From the NCBI GenBank assembly GCA_963842515.1, contig CAWJGO010000001.1, positions 992,001 through 1,056,000 of the forward strand: a stretch of 64,000 bases of DNA, read 5' to 3'. Position numbers and translations under genes: made by a program. Under the pieces are notes generated by a model. The model worked only from the letters and a program-made list of their open reading frames with translations. It did not search any database and was not told where the DNA came from. Below, in pieces: positions 8,134-16,156 of this stretch (its first letter is position 1; the number at the start of each line of letters is the position of its first letter). The DNA is from CADEED01 sp963842515 (GTDB lineage: Bacteria > Pseudomonadota > Gammaproteobacteria > Steroidobacterales > Steroidobacteraceae).

Positions 8134-8688
8134 ATGCCCAGGCAGATTGGTTATGTCGTTGGAAGCCTTCGCAAGGAATCCCACAATCGAAAACTCGCGA
8201 ACGCCCTCATCAAGCTCGCGCCGGCGGATTTCACTTTCAAGGAGCTGCGGATCGGCGACCTGCCGCTGTACAACCAGGACGAGGACAAGGCGCAGGCTCC
8301 CGAAGTACAAAGATTCAAAAGCGAGCTGCGCGCCGTGGATGCCGTCATGTTCGTCACGCCCGAGTACAACCGTTCGGTTCCCGGGGTGCTCAAGAACGCG
8401 CTGGATCACGCTTCGCGCCCCGTCGGTCAGAACGCCTGGGCGGGCAAGCCGGCGGGACTCGTCGGCATCTCGATTGGCGCGATCGGGACTGCCGTGGCGC
8501 AATCCCACCTGCGTTCCATCCTGGCCTATCTAGACATGCCGACTTTCGGGCAGCCCGAGGTCTACCTGCACGTCAAGGACGGCTTCTTCGACGAAACTGG
8601 CAGCTTCGCCAATGCTGACACCCGCAAGTTTTTGCACGGCTGGATGGACAAGTACGCCGCCTGGGTAAAGAAACTGACTTCGACCTGA
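8134..8688 (+). CDS. NADPH-dependent FMN reductase
   Basis: 184 aa; AAGGAG about 6 bp before the ATG fixes the start. It is a full-length flavodoxin-fold reductase: GSLRKESHNRKLANAL is the FMN phosphate loop, and TPEYNRSVPGVLKNALDHASRP is the hallmark of the NAD(P)H:FMN/quinone/chromate reductase family. Such enzymes reduce flavins, quinones or azo compounds in the cytoplasm; the physiological substrate cannot be read from sequence. It stands alone, with a decayed region upstream and a LuxR-type regulator 52 bp downstream. Confidence 0.9.
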   Translation: MPRQIGYVVGSLRKESHNRKLANALIKLAPADFTFKELRIGDLPLYNQDEDKAQAPEVQRFKSELRAVDAVMFVTPEYNRSVPGVLKNALDHASRPVGQNAWAGKPAGLVGISIGAIGTAVAQSHLRSILAYLDMPTFGQPEVYLHVKDGFFDETGSFANADTRKFLHGWMDKYAAWVKKLTST

Positions 8689-8740
8689 TCGCGAATCTGC
8701 CGGTTTTGGCTAGATATGGGACTGTCCTGCGCGCTCGCCG

Positions 8741-9169
8741 TTGTGGCACAACGCGCCGGTGGCATCACTCAAGACGCTCGACCAGGCGCTGGCGGAGCTG
8801 CGCAACCTGGGCAGGGCGCGAACCCGCCCGCGCGCTTGCGAAGCCGCGGCGCTGATCGCCCGCCTGCTCGCACCCTGCAAGACGGTCGGTGTCGACGAAC
8901 ACGTCAACGGATTCGCGTTTCGCCTGCAAGGCAGCGGCGAGCATGCGACGTTCTCGCTCACCTGCGTGCTGCATCACCCCGCCGGCAGGAACCAGCTAAC
9001 CAAGGCCGAGCGGGCAGTGGCGGAGCAGCTGTGCGAGGGCCGGACGCTCGCGCAGATTGCGCATCTGCGCGGCGTCTCGGCCAATACCGTGAAGTCACAG
9101 GTCCGTCAGATCTTCCGGAAGCTCAACGTGGATTCGCGCGTGGCGCTGGTGCGCAGGTTTTGTCCCTGA
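8741..9169 (+). CDS. LuxR-type helix-turn-helix regulator
   Basis: About 142 aa. An in-frame stop at 8711 limits the start to TTG at 8741 or GTG at 8759; neither has a strong Shine-Dalgarno. The C-terminal 60 residues are a GerE/LuxR HTH: LTKAERAVAEQLCEGRTLAQIA, then GVSANTVKSQVRQIFRKL. The N-terminal 75 residues form a small domain of unknown type with two cysteines and no receiver signature (no acidic pocket), so it is not a standard response regulator. It converges with the exported-protein operon, leaving a 7-bp gap. Targets unknown. Confidence 0.8.
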   Translation: MWHNAPVASLKTLDQALAELRNLGRARTRPRACEAAALIARLLAPCKTVGVDEHVNGFAFRLQGSGEHATFSLTCVLHHPAGRNQLTKAERAVAEQLCEGRTLAQIAHLRGVSANTVKSQVRQIFRKLNVDSRVALVRRFCP

Positions 9170-9176
9170 CTATCGT

Positions 9177-9803
9177 TCACGGGAGCACCAGGAAGAAGAC
9201 GTCCACCATGAGCGCACGGCCCGGCCTGGCGCGTTGCATGGCCCACGCCCAATATGGGATGACGTTACCCGCGGCGTCCCGGTACTTGCGGATTTTCGGA
9301 ATGGTCTCGAGGGACATGAGGCCAACGCTCCGCAGCGTGCGCATCTCATCGTGAGTGGAGACGCCGTCCGCGTTCGCGTCGACCCAGACGCGCAGTTGCG
9401 GCCAGATGGCATCGGCCTCGTTGATAAGACCATCATCGTTGCCGCCGAGCTGGCGCGAATCGTATTGCGCGAGTCCGACAAAGCCATTCGGTGCGTTGCG
9501 TCCCTCGAGCAACAGTGGTGTGCCGACACCGAACAGCTCGGCACCGTTGTCGATGAGTCCGTTGCCGCTGCGATCGAGCGCGAGGAATCCCTCGTCACCG
9601 CCACGGCGCACCCATTGCACGTGGTCGCGCACGCCATCCGCATTGACGTCGAAATACACGCCGACCCCGGCTTGGCCCAGGTTGATGCCGTTGTTGCCGA
9701 GATCGATGACGATCGGACTGCAGAAGCTCCAGCCCCAGGCGTTGCCGGCTTGAAGGCCCACGCTCAGCAGGCAGGCAGTAAAGAGTCGCTTGAGAAATTT
9801 CAT
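9177..9803 (-). CDS. Exported protein with EF-hand-like calcium loops
   Basis: 208 aa with a signal peptide (1-23). The mature part carries repeated acidic loops: FDVNADGVRDHVQW, LDRSGNGLIDNGAELFG, GGNDDGLINEADAIW and WVDANADGVSTHDEM. These fit D-x-[DN]-x-D/N-G calcium-binding loops, and the LDRxGNGxIDxGxELFG block is common in secreted RTX/dockerin-like proteins. AAGGACG precedes the ATG. It is the last gene of a three-gene minus-strand set, 43 bp after the preceding one. Probably extracellular or periplasmic; no catalytic signature is visible. Confidence 0.8.
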   Translation of the reverse strand: MKFLKRLFTACLLSVGLQAGNAWGWSFCSPIVIDLGNNGINLGQAGVGVYFDVNADGVRDHVQWVRRGGDEGFLALDRSGNGLIDNGAELFGVGTPLLLEGRNAPNGFVGLAQYDSRQLGGNDDGLINEADAIWPQLRVWVDANADGVSTHDEMRTLRSVGLMSLETIPKIRKYRDAAGNVIPYWAWAMQRARPGRALMVDVFFLVLP

Positions 9804-9846
9804 GGCTACCGTCCTTGGTATTGATGAAAGAAGATAAAGAGTCGGG

Positions 9847-10383
9847 TCAGAAGCGGCAGCCTCCGCCGTATGACGTTCCTGGCTTGATGACGGTGAAGGT
9901 CAGGAAGCCGCTCTCTTCCCACGAATCCCCGCCGATTGGGAACGTGGCACCGCCGGAGCCGATCGGCAACACGTTCGATCTCGCTTCGCCGGTGAAGAAA
10001 TGTACGCAGTCGAACGTACCGCCATTGGGAATGGAGGTGAAGCCCGGAAGTGTCATCGTCGAAGGAAAGAATGGAGGGGCGGTCACGTCGATATTCCTGG
10101 GCCCAAGCAATGAGTTGTTTGACCCGGCCAGCGACCCTTCCAGCGCAGGCTGAATGTTTGCTTCGGAGCATTCGACACGGTACGCGACGCGAGCCCAGAT
10201 GCTATTGAGGTTGGTTCTTGCGCTCGTGAGCGTGCCGATCTTGATTTCCGGCGTCATTCCGATCTGTTGTGCCGGATACGGGCGAACACTTGCGGCGAGG
10301 TCTGCGAAAGCCGGCGTTGACTGCAGCGCGAGCAGCGCCGCGACAAAAAGCGCGGGCCATTTGAGCGTCTGAAAATGACTCAT
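9847..10383 (-). CDS. Exported protein of unknown function
   Basis: 178 aa with a signal peptide ending near AFA (residue 27). The mature protein is beta-rich, Gly/Pro/Ser-rich, with three cysteines (VECSE, FDCVHF and the C-terminal GGGCRF), suggesting a disulfide-stabilised secreted domain. No family recognised. Its ATG overlaps the TGA of the upstream gene (ATGA, 10380-10383), so it is translationally coupled to that gene and is likely to work with it. Confidence 0.65.
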   Translation of the reverse strand: MSHFQTLKWPALFVAALLALQSTPAFADLAASVRPYPAQQIGMTPEIKIGTLTSARTNLNSIWARVAYRVECSEANIQPALEGSLAGSNNSLLGPRNIDVTAPPFFPSTMTLPGFTSIPNGGTFDCVHFFTGEARSNVLPIGSGGATFPIGGDSWEESGFLTFTVIKPGTSYGGGCRF

Positions 10384-11249
10384 AACTTGCCCTCCTCAAA
10401 AGCCTTTCTTGCGAGCTGTTCGAAATCAGGTTTCAACAGCATCTGGCGCTCGTACTCGAGTGCATCCGCTGTGGCGGTGGGCGCGATGAACCACGATCCT
10501 GAGTCTTCCGCGAAGAAGGAGGCCAGGATCCGCTGCGCCTGGGAGCTGACGGAATTCATCAACCCTTCCGACCACTGCTGTTCGACTTCTGCCGCTCCCA
10601 GATGCTTCTGATAGAAATAGGCGAGCATCGCGCGGTCGTCGAATGGTTGTTTGATTGCCTGGTATTTCTTCGCAACCCTGGCGGCGCTCAGCACGATCGA
10701 GAGCTTCCGTTCGGCACGCTGGTGTTCGAGATTGTGCTCCGCGACGTATTTGCGCATGGAAGCGAGGTCGTCCTCGCGCAACCCGCGGACGGTGAGCGCG
10801 GAAGCCACCGCGTCCACTGCTGAGACCTCGCTCAGCATGGTCAGATTCTGCTCGAGCGGCCGCCATGCCGGATGCTTGTGAGTGTCGATGTGGTAGCTGC
10901 CGTCGCCTCTCGCCTCGAAGCCAAGCTTCGTGAGCTCGGGTAGCGGCACGCGTTCATCGACCAGCCGCCCCAGCAACCAGTACATGTCGACTCGTTCGCG
11001 AAGCGATGCTTTGTCGCGAACCTGGTCGATGGGCGCCTTGGCATTGAGGCGGTTCATGAGCTGCAGATGGCTATCGAGCCTGGGTTTGAGCTCGGCGCCG
11101 GTTCTCACCATCGGCGCCTTCAGCTTCTCGTCGAATTCCACCGCTTGCGCGGCGCCGGCGAGACTGCCGAGCAGGGCCACGAGTGCCACCGCGGCGGTCC
11201 GGCGCCGCGGGCGCCTTTCCCGGCCACATCGATTGCTAGGGACATGCAT
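10380..11249 (-). CDS. Exported helical protein of unknown function
   Basis: 289 aa from the ATG at 11249, chosen because AAGGAGTG lies 7-8 bp upstream and the following residues form an Arg-rich signal peptide (CGRERRPRRRTAAVALVALL, cleavage near AAQA); an upstream in-frame start would spoil the signal. The mature protein is mostly charged helix, with HIDTHKHPAWRPLEQNL, FYQKHLG and SWFIAPTATA as distinctive stretches. No known family recognised. First gene of an operon with two further exported proteins; the nearby LuxR-type gene may control them, but only proximity suggests this. Confidence 0.65.
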   Translation of the reverse strand: MHVPSNRCGRERRPRRRTAAVALVALLGSLAGAAQAVEFDEKLKAPMVRTGAELKPRLDSHLQLMNRLNAKAPIDQVRDKASLRERVDMYWLLGRLVDERVPLPELTKLGFEARGDGSYHIDTHKHPAWRPLEQNLTMLSEVSAVDAVASALTVRGLREDDLASMRKYVAEHNLEHQRAERKLSIVLSAARVAKKYQAIKQPFDDRAMLAYFYQKHLGAAEVEQQWSEGLMNSVSSQAQRILASFFAEDSGSWFIAPTATADALEYERQMLLKPDFEQLARKAFEEGKL

Positions 11250-11386
11250 GCTTTCACTCCTTATTTCATGAAGATCGACGGGGAGTCCGTTCCCCACCGT
11301 GAGCATATTCCCCTGGGTTTCCGCCGCATCATCCGAACGGGTGAGCAGAGGCCATTAGCGCCGCGAATGCCCAGCTTCGGTGTGTG

Positions 11387-12022
11387 ATGCACAATGCGCC
11401 GGTGTTATTAATCCTCGACCTCATCGGCGTATTCGTGTTCGCGCTGGCTGGCGCCACGGCGGCGGTGCGTCAGCGCCTCGACTTGTTCGGCGTGCTGGTG
11501 CTGTCGTTCGCGACGGCGAGCGCAGGCGGGATTCTGCGCGACCTCCTGATCGGCGCGGTGCCGCCGGCGGCACTCGTGGACTTCCGGTACCTGGCCGCGG
11601 CGATGCTCGCTGGCCTGGTGACCTTCATCTGGCATCCGCAAATCGAACGCATGCGCAACCCGGTGCGGGTATTCGATGCGGCCGGTCTCGCATTGTTTGC
11701 CGTCGCGGGCACCCAGAAGGCGCTGGCATTCGACCTGCCTCCCGTGATGGCGGCGTTGATCGGCATGCTCACCGGCATCGGCGGCGGCGTCATGCGCGAC
11801 TTGCTGCTCTCGCGCGTTCCGGTGGTATTCCAGTCCGACATCTACGCACTTGCCGCGCTTGCCGGGGCGCTCGTGGTGGTGCTTGGCGACTGGCTGCAGT
11901 TGCCGGCCATCCCGGCTGCCGCCGCTGGCGCCGCGCTTTGCTTCTCGCTCAGGATTCTGTCGATGTGGTTCAACTGGCACTTGCCGAGCGCGCGCAACGA
12001 CGGCCGTCCTCACAAGGATTGA
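11387..12022 (+). CDS. Trimeric intracellular cation channel (TRIC/UPF0126) family protein
   Basis: 211 aa, seven hydrophobic segments. Two internal repeats carry the family signature: FALAGATAAVRQRLDLFGV with GGILRDLLIG in the first half, FAVAGTQKAL with GIGGGVMRDLLLSRVP in the second. Prokaryotic TRIC homologues form trimeric potassium-permeable channels in the inner membrane. GTG at 11384 is directly followed by ATG at 11387; I prefer ATG. The next gene starts 28 bp downstream on the same strand. Confidence 0.9.
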   Translation: MHNAPVLLILDLIGVFVFALAGATAAVRQRLDLFGVLVLSFATASAGGILRDLLIGAVPPAALVDFRYLAAAMLAGLVTFIWHPQIERMRNPVRVFDAAGLALFAVAGTQKALAFDLPPVMAALIGMLTGIGGGVMRDLLLSRVPVVFQSDIYALAALAGALVVVLGDWLQLPAIPAAAAGAALCFSLRILSMWFNWHLPSARNDGRPHKD

Positions 12023-12050
12023 TGGAAAAAATCTTGTTAAGCTCCAGCGC

Positions 12051-12770
12051 GTGAGTACAACACCAAGAATCGCGCTGGTTGCCGGCGCCACCGGGCTCGT
12101 CGGCGGCTTCCTGCTCAAAACGCTGCTGGAAGCACCGGATTACACGCGCGTCTATGCGCTCACGCGTCGGCCGTTCGGCAAGGAACATCCGAAGCTCGCC
12201 AACCGCGTGGTGATCTTCGAGCGCATGGTGGAGCAGCTCAAGGGACTCACCGCAAATGATGCGTATTGCTGCATCGGTACGACGATCGCCGAAGCAGGTT
12301 CACAAGAAGCATTTCGGGCGGCGGACGTCGATGCGGTGCTGATGTTCGCGCGCGCTGCACGCGCGGCCCAGGCCACGCGCTTCGTGGTGGTGTCGTCGGT
12401 GGGTGCAAGCTCGCAATCGAAGAAGTTCTACCAGCGCATCAAGGGCGAAATGGAAGAGGCGGTCTCGGATCTGGGGTTCGTATCGGTCGATATCCTGCAA
12501 CCCAGCCTGTTGTTAGGCCCACGCAAGAACCTGCGTCCGTTGGAAATCACCGGCCGCATATTCGCTCCGCTCATCAATCCACTGCTCACCGGGCCGCGTG
12601 AGGCCTACCGGGCCATATCCGCGGAAACCGTGGGCAAGGCGATGCTCGGCGCCGCCAGGCGTGGAGCGCGTGGCGTCTACCGCTACACCTTTAGTGGTAT
12701 CCGGCAGCTTTCCGAGATACGCGCGCCACAGTCGTTAGTGGCACAAATGGCCAGGAAGAAGCCCGCCTGA
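12051..12770 (+). CDS. Atypical short-chain dehydrogenase/NAD(P)-binding protein (TIP30-like)
   Basis: 239 aa from GTG at 12051; the frame is open further upstream but only this start gives a normal N-terminus, with LVAGATGLVGGFLL right after it as the Rossmann dinucleotide loop. CCIGTTIAEAGSQEAF, VVVSSVGAS and a YxxxK pair (FYQRIK) are typical of the HTATIP2/TIP30-like atypical SDR group; the SDR serine and the Tyr/Lys are all present. Substrate unknown; the group includes NADPH-binding regulatory proteins as well as reductases. Cytoplasmic. Possibly cotranscribed with the channel gene. Confidence 0.85.
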   Translation: MSTTPRIALVAGATGLVGGFLLKTLLEAPDYTRVYALTRRPFGKEHPKLANRVVIFERMVEQLKGLTANDAYCCIGTTIAEAGSQEAFRAADVDAVLMFARAARAAQATRFVVVSSVGASSQSKKFYQRIKGEMEEAVSDLGFVSVDILQPSLLLGPRKNLRPLEITGRIFAPLINPLLTGPREAYRAISAETVGKAMLGAARRGARGVYRYTFSGIRQLSEIRAPQSLVAQMARKKPA

Positions 12771-12896
12771 TAACGATACAGCCGCAATCGTGACGCGGCG
12801 CGCATTTGCGCTCTCCTACATTCCGTAAAGTCTGATCGTTATCTGAGGAAGGTGCGATCAGCGTTGCTGAGCCGCAACGTTCCCCGCGGGAATCTG

Positions 12897-15437
12897 ATGA
12901 GCGCCAATCCGTACAACTCGGTCTTGCGCAGTGGCCTGACGCGCCGGCTTTGGCTCGTCATCGCCCTGGCTATGCTCATTCCCTTGGGTCTTGCGTTGTT
13001 CTCGCGCTGGTTCGAAGCGCAAGAGCGCCGCGCGAATCAGCAGAACCAGGAGTTGATGACGCTGTCGCGCGAAAAGGCGTCGACGCTGATGTTCAATGCC
13101 CGCGGCATTCCGGCCGATTTCGCGCGCGGCCTCGACGGCCGTCATCTGGCGGTGCTCGACGGCGTCGGTACCGCGCGATACAGCAGCAGTCCGGTACCCC
13201 AGGAGCTGGCGCAGTTGTTCGAGCGCAGTGCGCCGCACGTGGTGGACGCGCCGGGCGGATCGGCGATCCTCGCGTGGTATGCACTGGGCCGTGAGTGGCG
13301 CGGCGCCATGACGTATGTGCCGCCGAGCGTGGCCGGCGATCTGCTCACGGCCAACACCGTCGTAGTGTTCGCGCCCGAGGCCACATTCGGCTCGACGGCC
13401 ACCGGCCTGATACCCACTGCATTGGCGTTGGTGGTGCTCACCATCCTCGTTGCCTTCGCGGTCGCCGCGATCGTCATCGAACGTTATCTGCCGCCACTGC
13501 GGTCGCTGCGCCGCGGGCTTGCGCACCTGCGCGAGCACCGCTTCGAAACGCTGCCGCACAGTACCGTTGAAGAATTCGGGCCGCTCGAGCGCGAGTTCAA
13601 TCTCACCGCGCTGTCGCTGCAAAGGGATTGGCGCGCCTTCGAGGTGCTCGGCGAAGTCGATCGCGCCCTGCTTGCCGCCAGTGAAATCGATCGCGCGCTC
13701 GACATCGTGCTGCCCAAGTTCCGCGAGCTCACCCGCAGCCAGTGCGTGGGCGTCATCCTGCTCGATCCGACCGCCCATGCACACGGCCGCCTGTTCATGG
13801 CGGCGCAGGGCGCCGATGAGTTGCCGGTACAGCGCGTGACCTTCGATCCCGCCATGCTCGCCACGGTGCGCGAGGCGCCTGAAGGCATGACGATCGCGCG
13901 CATAGAGGAGACGCGTCACGCCTTCCTCGTGTCGATGCGCGACGTGGGCGCCGAGTTCTTCTGGTTGTGGCCGGTGATCGATGACGAGCGCCTGGCCGCC
14001 ATGCTGATCGTCGGGTATCACGGAGAACCATCGCGTGATCCGGCGGTCGCTGACTACGGCGCGGCGTTTGCCGAGCGGCTGCGTGCCGCGTTATCGAATA
14101 GCGCCCGCGACGAGCGGCTCTATCGCCAGGCACATTTCGACCCGCTCACGCAGCTGCCGAACCGCGCGTTGTTCCGCGACCGGCTGGCGCAGGAGTTGGC
14201 TGCGGCCGCCACAGGTCTCACGCGCGGCGCGCTCATGTACGTGGATCTCGATCACTTCAAGCGCGTCAACGACACTCTCGGCCACAGCGCGGGAGATCAG
14301 CTGCTGTCGATCGTCGCCCACCGGCTCAAGGCGTGCACGAAGGAGGGCGACACGGTTGCCCGCCTCGGCGGCGATGAGTTCACGGTGCTGTTGCGCAACG
14401 TGGGCGATGCCGAAACCACGCGTACGATCGCCGATCGGGTGATTCGTTCGCTCGCGTTGCCCGCAAACCTCGGTGGGCGCGACTACCAGATGCGCGCCAG
14501 CGTTGGCGTCACCATGTTCCCGGACGACGGCGTCGATCTCGAAGAGATCATCCGCCAGGCTGACCTCGCGATGTATCGCGCCAAGGCCCAGGGACGCGGC
14601 CGCGCCATTTTCTTCGAGCGGGAAATGGTCCAGCGCCGCGCCACTTTCACCGACAGCGGACTGCACCGCGCCCTGCGCCGGCGCGAGCTGTCGCTGTTCT
14701 ACCAGCCGCAGTTCTCGCTGGCCGACGGCCGGCTGTGCGGCGCCGAAGCGCTGCTGCGGTGGCAGACGCGTTACGACGGGATCAAACTACCCGGCGAGTT
14801 CATTCCCGCCGCCGAACATTCCGGACTCATCACCGACATCGGCGGTTTCGTGCTGGATTCCGCTTGCGGGCAGTACGCCGAATGGGCCCGCGCCGGGGTC
14901 GCGCCGCGCATGTTCTCGGTGAACGTGTCGGTGCAGCAGATCAAGGACAGCAACTTCGTGCGCATGGTGCAGAGCGCGCTCCAGCAACACGGCATCACGC
15001 CCGCCTGCCTCGAGCTCGAGCTCGTGGAATCCGTGCTCGCGGATGACGAAGTCGAGGAGCCGCTGCGCGCGATCGCCAATCTCGGCGTGAAACTCGCGCT
15101 CGACGACTTCGGCACCGGTTACTCCTCTTTGAACTATTTGCGGCGTTATCCGGTGAATACGGTGAAACTGGACCGCAGTTTCCTGGAAGAAGTCCCACAG
15201 AACGAATCGGCCGGTGCATTGGTCGAATCAGTCATCACCATGGCACATACACTTGGAAAACGCGTGACGGCCGAAGGCGTGGAAACGGCGGGGCAGCTCG
15301 AGTTCCTGCGCTCGCGCGGCTGCGAGTCGGCGCAGGGGTACTACCTCGCGCGGCCCATGTCGGCCGCCGCACTCACGGAAATCCTCGAATCGCGCCGCCC
15401 TGGCTCCGAGATCGGCGATGCCAGGGCCGCGGGCTAA
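12897..15437 (+). CDS. Membrane-bound GGDEF-EAL cyclic-di-GMP enzyme
   Basis: 846 aa from the ATG at 12897; an in-frame GTG at 12852 would add 15 residues but its purine-rich stretch is too close. Order: TM1 (about 18-36), periplasmic sensor (37-165), TM2 (168-192), a HAMP-like linker, a GAF-like region (about 230-390), GGDEF (motif RLGGDEF, GGDEF at 491-495) and EAL (GAEALLRW at 615-622). The GGDEF A-site is intact; the inhibitory I-site is KEGD, not RxxD. In EAL the catalytic set is present: EAL, NVS, ELELVES, DDFGTGYSSL, KLDRSFL, AEGVET and the late QGYYLARPM. So it should be able to degrade c-di-GMP and may make it or use GGDEF as a GTP switch. Confidence 0.93.
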   Translation: MSANPYNSVLRSGLTRRLWLVIALAMLIPLGLALFSRWFEAQERRANQQNQELMTLSREKASTLMFNARGIPADFARGLDGRHLAVLDGVGTARYSSSPVPQELAQLFERSAPHVVDAPGGSAILAWYALGREWRGAMTYVPPSVAGDLLTANTVVVFAPEATFGSTATGLIPTALALVVLTILVAFAVAAIVIERYLPPLRSLRRGLAHLREHRFETLPHSTVEEFGPLEREFNLTALSLQRDWRAFEVLGEVDRALLAASEIDRALDIVLPKFRELTRSQCVGVILLDPTAHAHGRLFMAAQGADELPVQRVTFDPAMLATVREAPEGMTIARIEETRHAFLVSMRDVGAEFFWLWPVIDDERLAAMLIVGYHGEPSRDPAVADYGAAFAERLRAALSNSARDERLYRQAHFDPLTQLPNRALFRDRLAQELAAAATGLTRGALMYVDLDHFKRVNDTLGHSAGDQLLSIVAHRLKACTKEGDTVARLGGDEFTVLLRNVGDAETTRTIADRVIRSLALPANLGGRDYQMRASVGVTMFPDDGVDLEEIIRQADLAMYRAKAQGRGRAIFFEREMVQRRATFTDSGLHRALRRRELSLFYQPQFSLADGRLCGAEALLRWQTRYDGIKLPGEFIPAAEHSGLITDIGGFVLDSACGQYAEWARAGVAPRMFSVNVSVQQIKDSNFVRMVQSALQQHGITPACLELELVESVLADDEVEEPLRAIANLGVKLALDDFGTGYSSLNYLRRYPVNTVKLDRSFLEEVPQNESAGALVESVITMAHTLGKRVTAEGVETAGQLEFLRSRGCESAQGYYLARPMSAAALTEILESRRPGSEIGDARAAG

Positions 15438-15939
15438 CGTCACCGTTCTGCTGTTGCTTCTTGCGGGGTGCGCTTCCGCCCCAGAACCACGACCTGCGGT
15501 GCCGGCAGCGCCGCCTTCGGCTGCGTGGAACGGCGCCGGCGGCGCATCCACCATGCGCAATCGCGGCGAAGCGCTTGCGGAATTCGCGCTGCGCCTGCGA
15601 GGCGCGCCCTATCGTTACGGTGGCGCGACGCTCGATGGGTTCGACTGCAGCGGCCTGGTGTTCTACGCGCATCGCCAGCTCGGACTCACGGTGCCACGTA
15701 CCTCGCGCGATCAGGCTGAAGAGGCGACGGGCATCAAGCCGCGCAAACTCAGGCGTGGCGATCTCGTCTTCTTCCGCATCGACAGCCGCAAGGTGAATCA
15801 CGTCGGCATTTATATCGGCAAGCACCAGTTCGTACACGCGCCAGGTGCCGGCAAACCAGTAACCATCAATTCTCTCGACGATGAGTTTTATGCGGAGCGT
15901 TTCTTCTCGGCCGGGCGATTCTGGAATCGTCTGCACTGA
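15418..15939 (+). CDS. NlpC/P60 peptidoglycan hydrolase lipoprotein
   Basis: 173 aa; its ATG lies inside the end of the GGDEF-EAL gene (20-bp overlap), so translation is likely coupled. Signal peptide with lipobox LLAGC, lipidated Cys18. The NlpC/P60 domain covers residues about 50-170: catalytic Cys77 in FDCSGLVFYAH, His128 in VNHVGIYIG and third polar residue His140 in HAPGAG. Enzymes of this type cut D-Glu-mDAP or related bonds of stem peptides in the periplasm. The coupling to a c-di-GMP enzyme is notable: wall remodelling and c-di-GMP level may be co-regulated. Confidence 0.92.
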   Translation: MPGPRANVTVLLLLLAGCASAPEPRPAVPAAPPSAAWNGAGGASTMRNRGEALAEFALRLRGAPYRYGGATLDGFDCSGLVFYAHRQLGLTVPRTSRDQAEEATGIKPRKLRRGDLVFFRIDSRKVNHVGIYIGKHQFVHAPGAGKPVTINSLDDEFYAERFFSAGRFWNRLH

Positions 15940-16156
15940 CTGCCGTCGCATTAATGCTGTGCAGCAAAAATTGCGCACGCTTATGTCATGTTTCTCGTAG
16001 GGGAATGAGTATTTAGGTCTGCGATCTGCGACAGCGTGCTCAGTTCGCCGGTTGACCGTATATGCCTTGGTTCGCACACTCCAAAGTGAGTGGAAATTAC
16101 GATCGCTTTCGGGAAGGGAGGCGATTCGGTCTCGTCTTTCGGGGAACGGTTAACCA

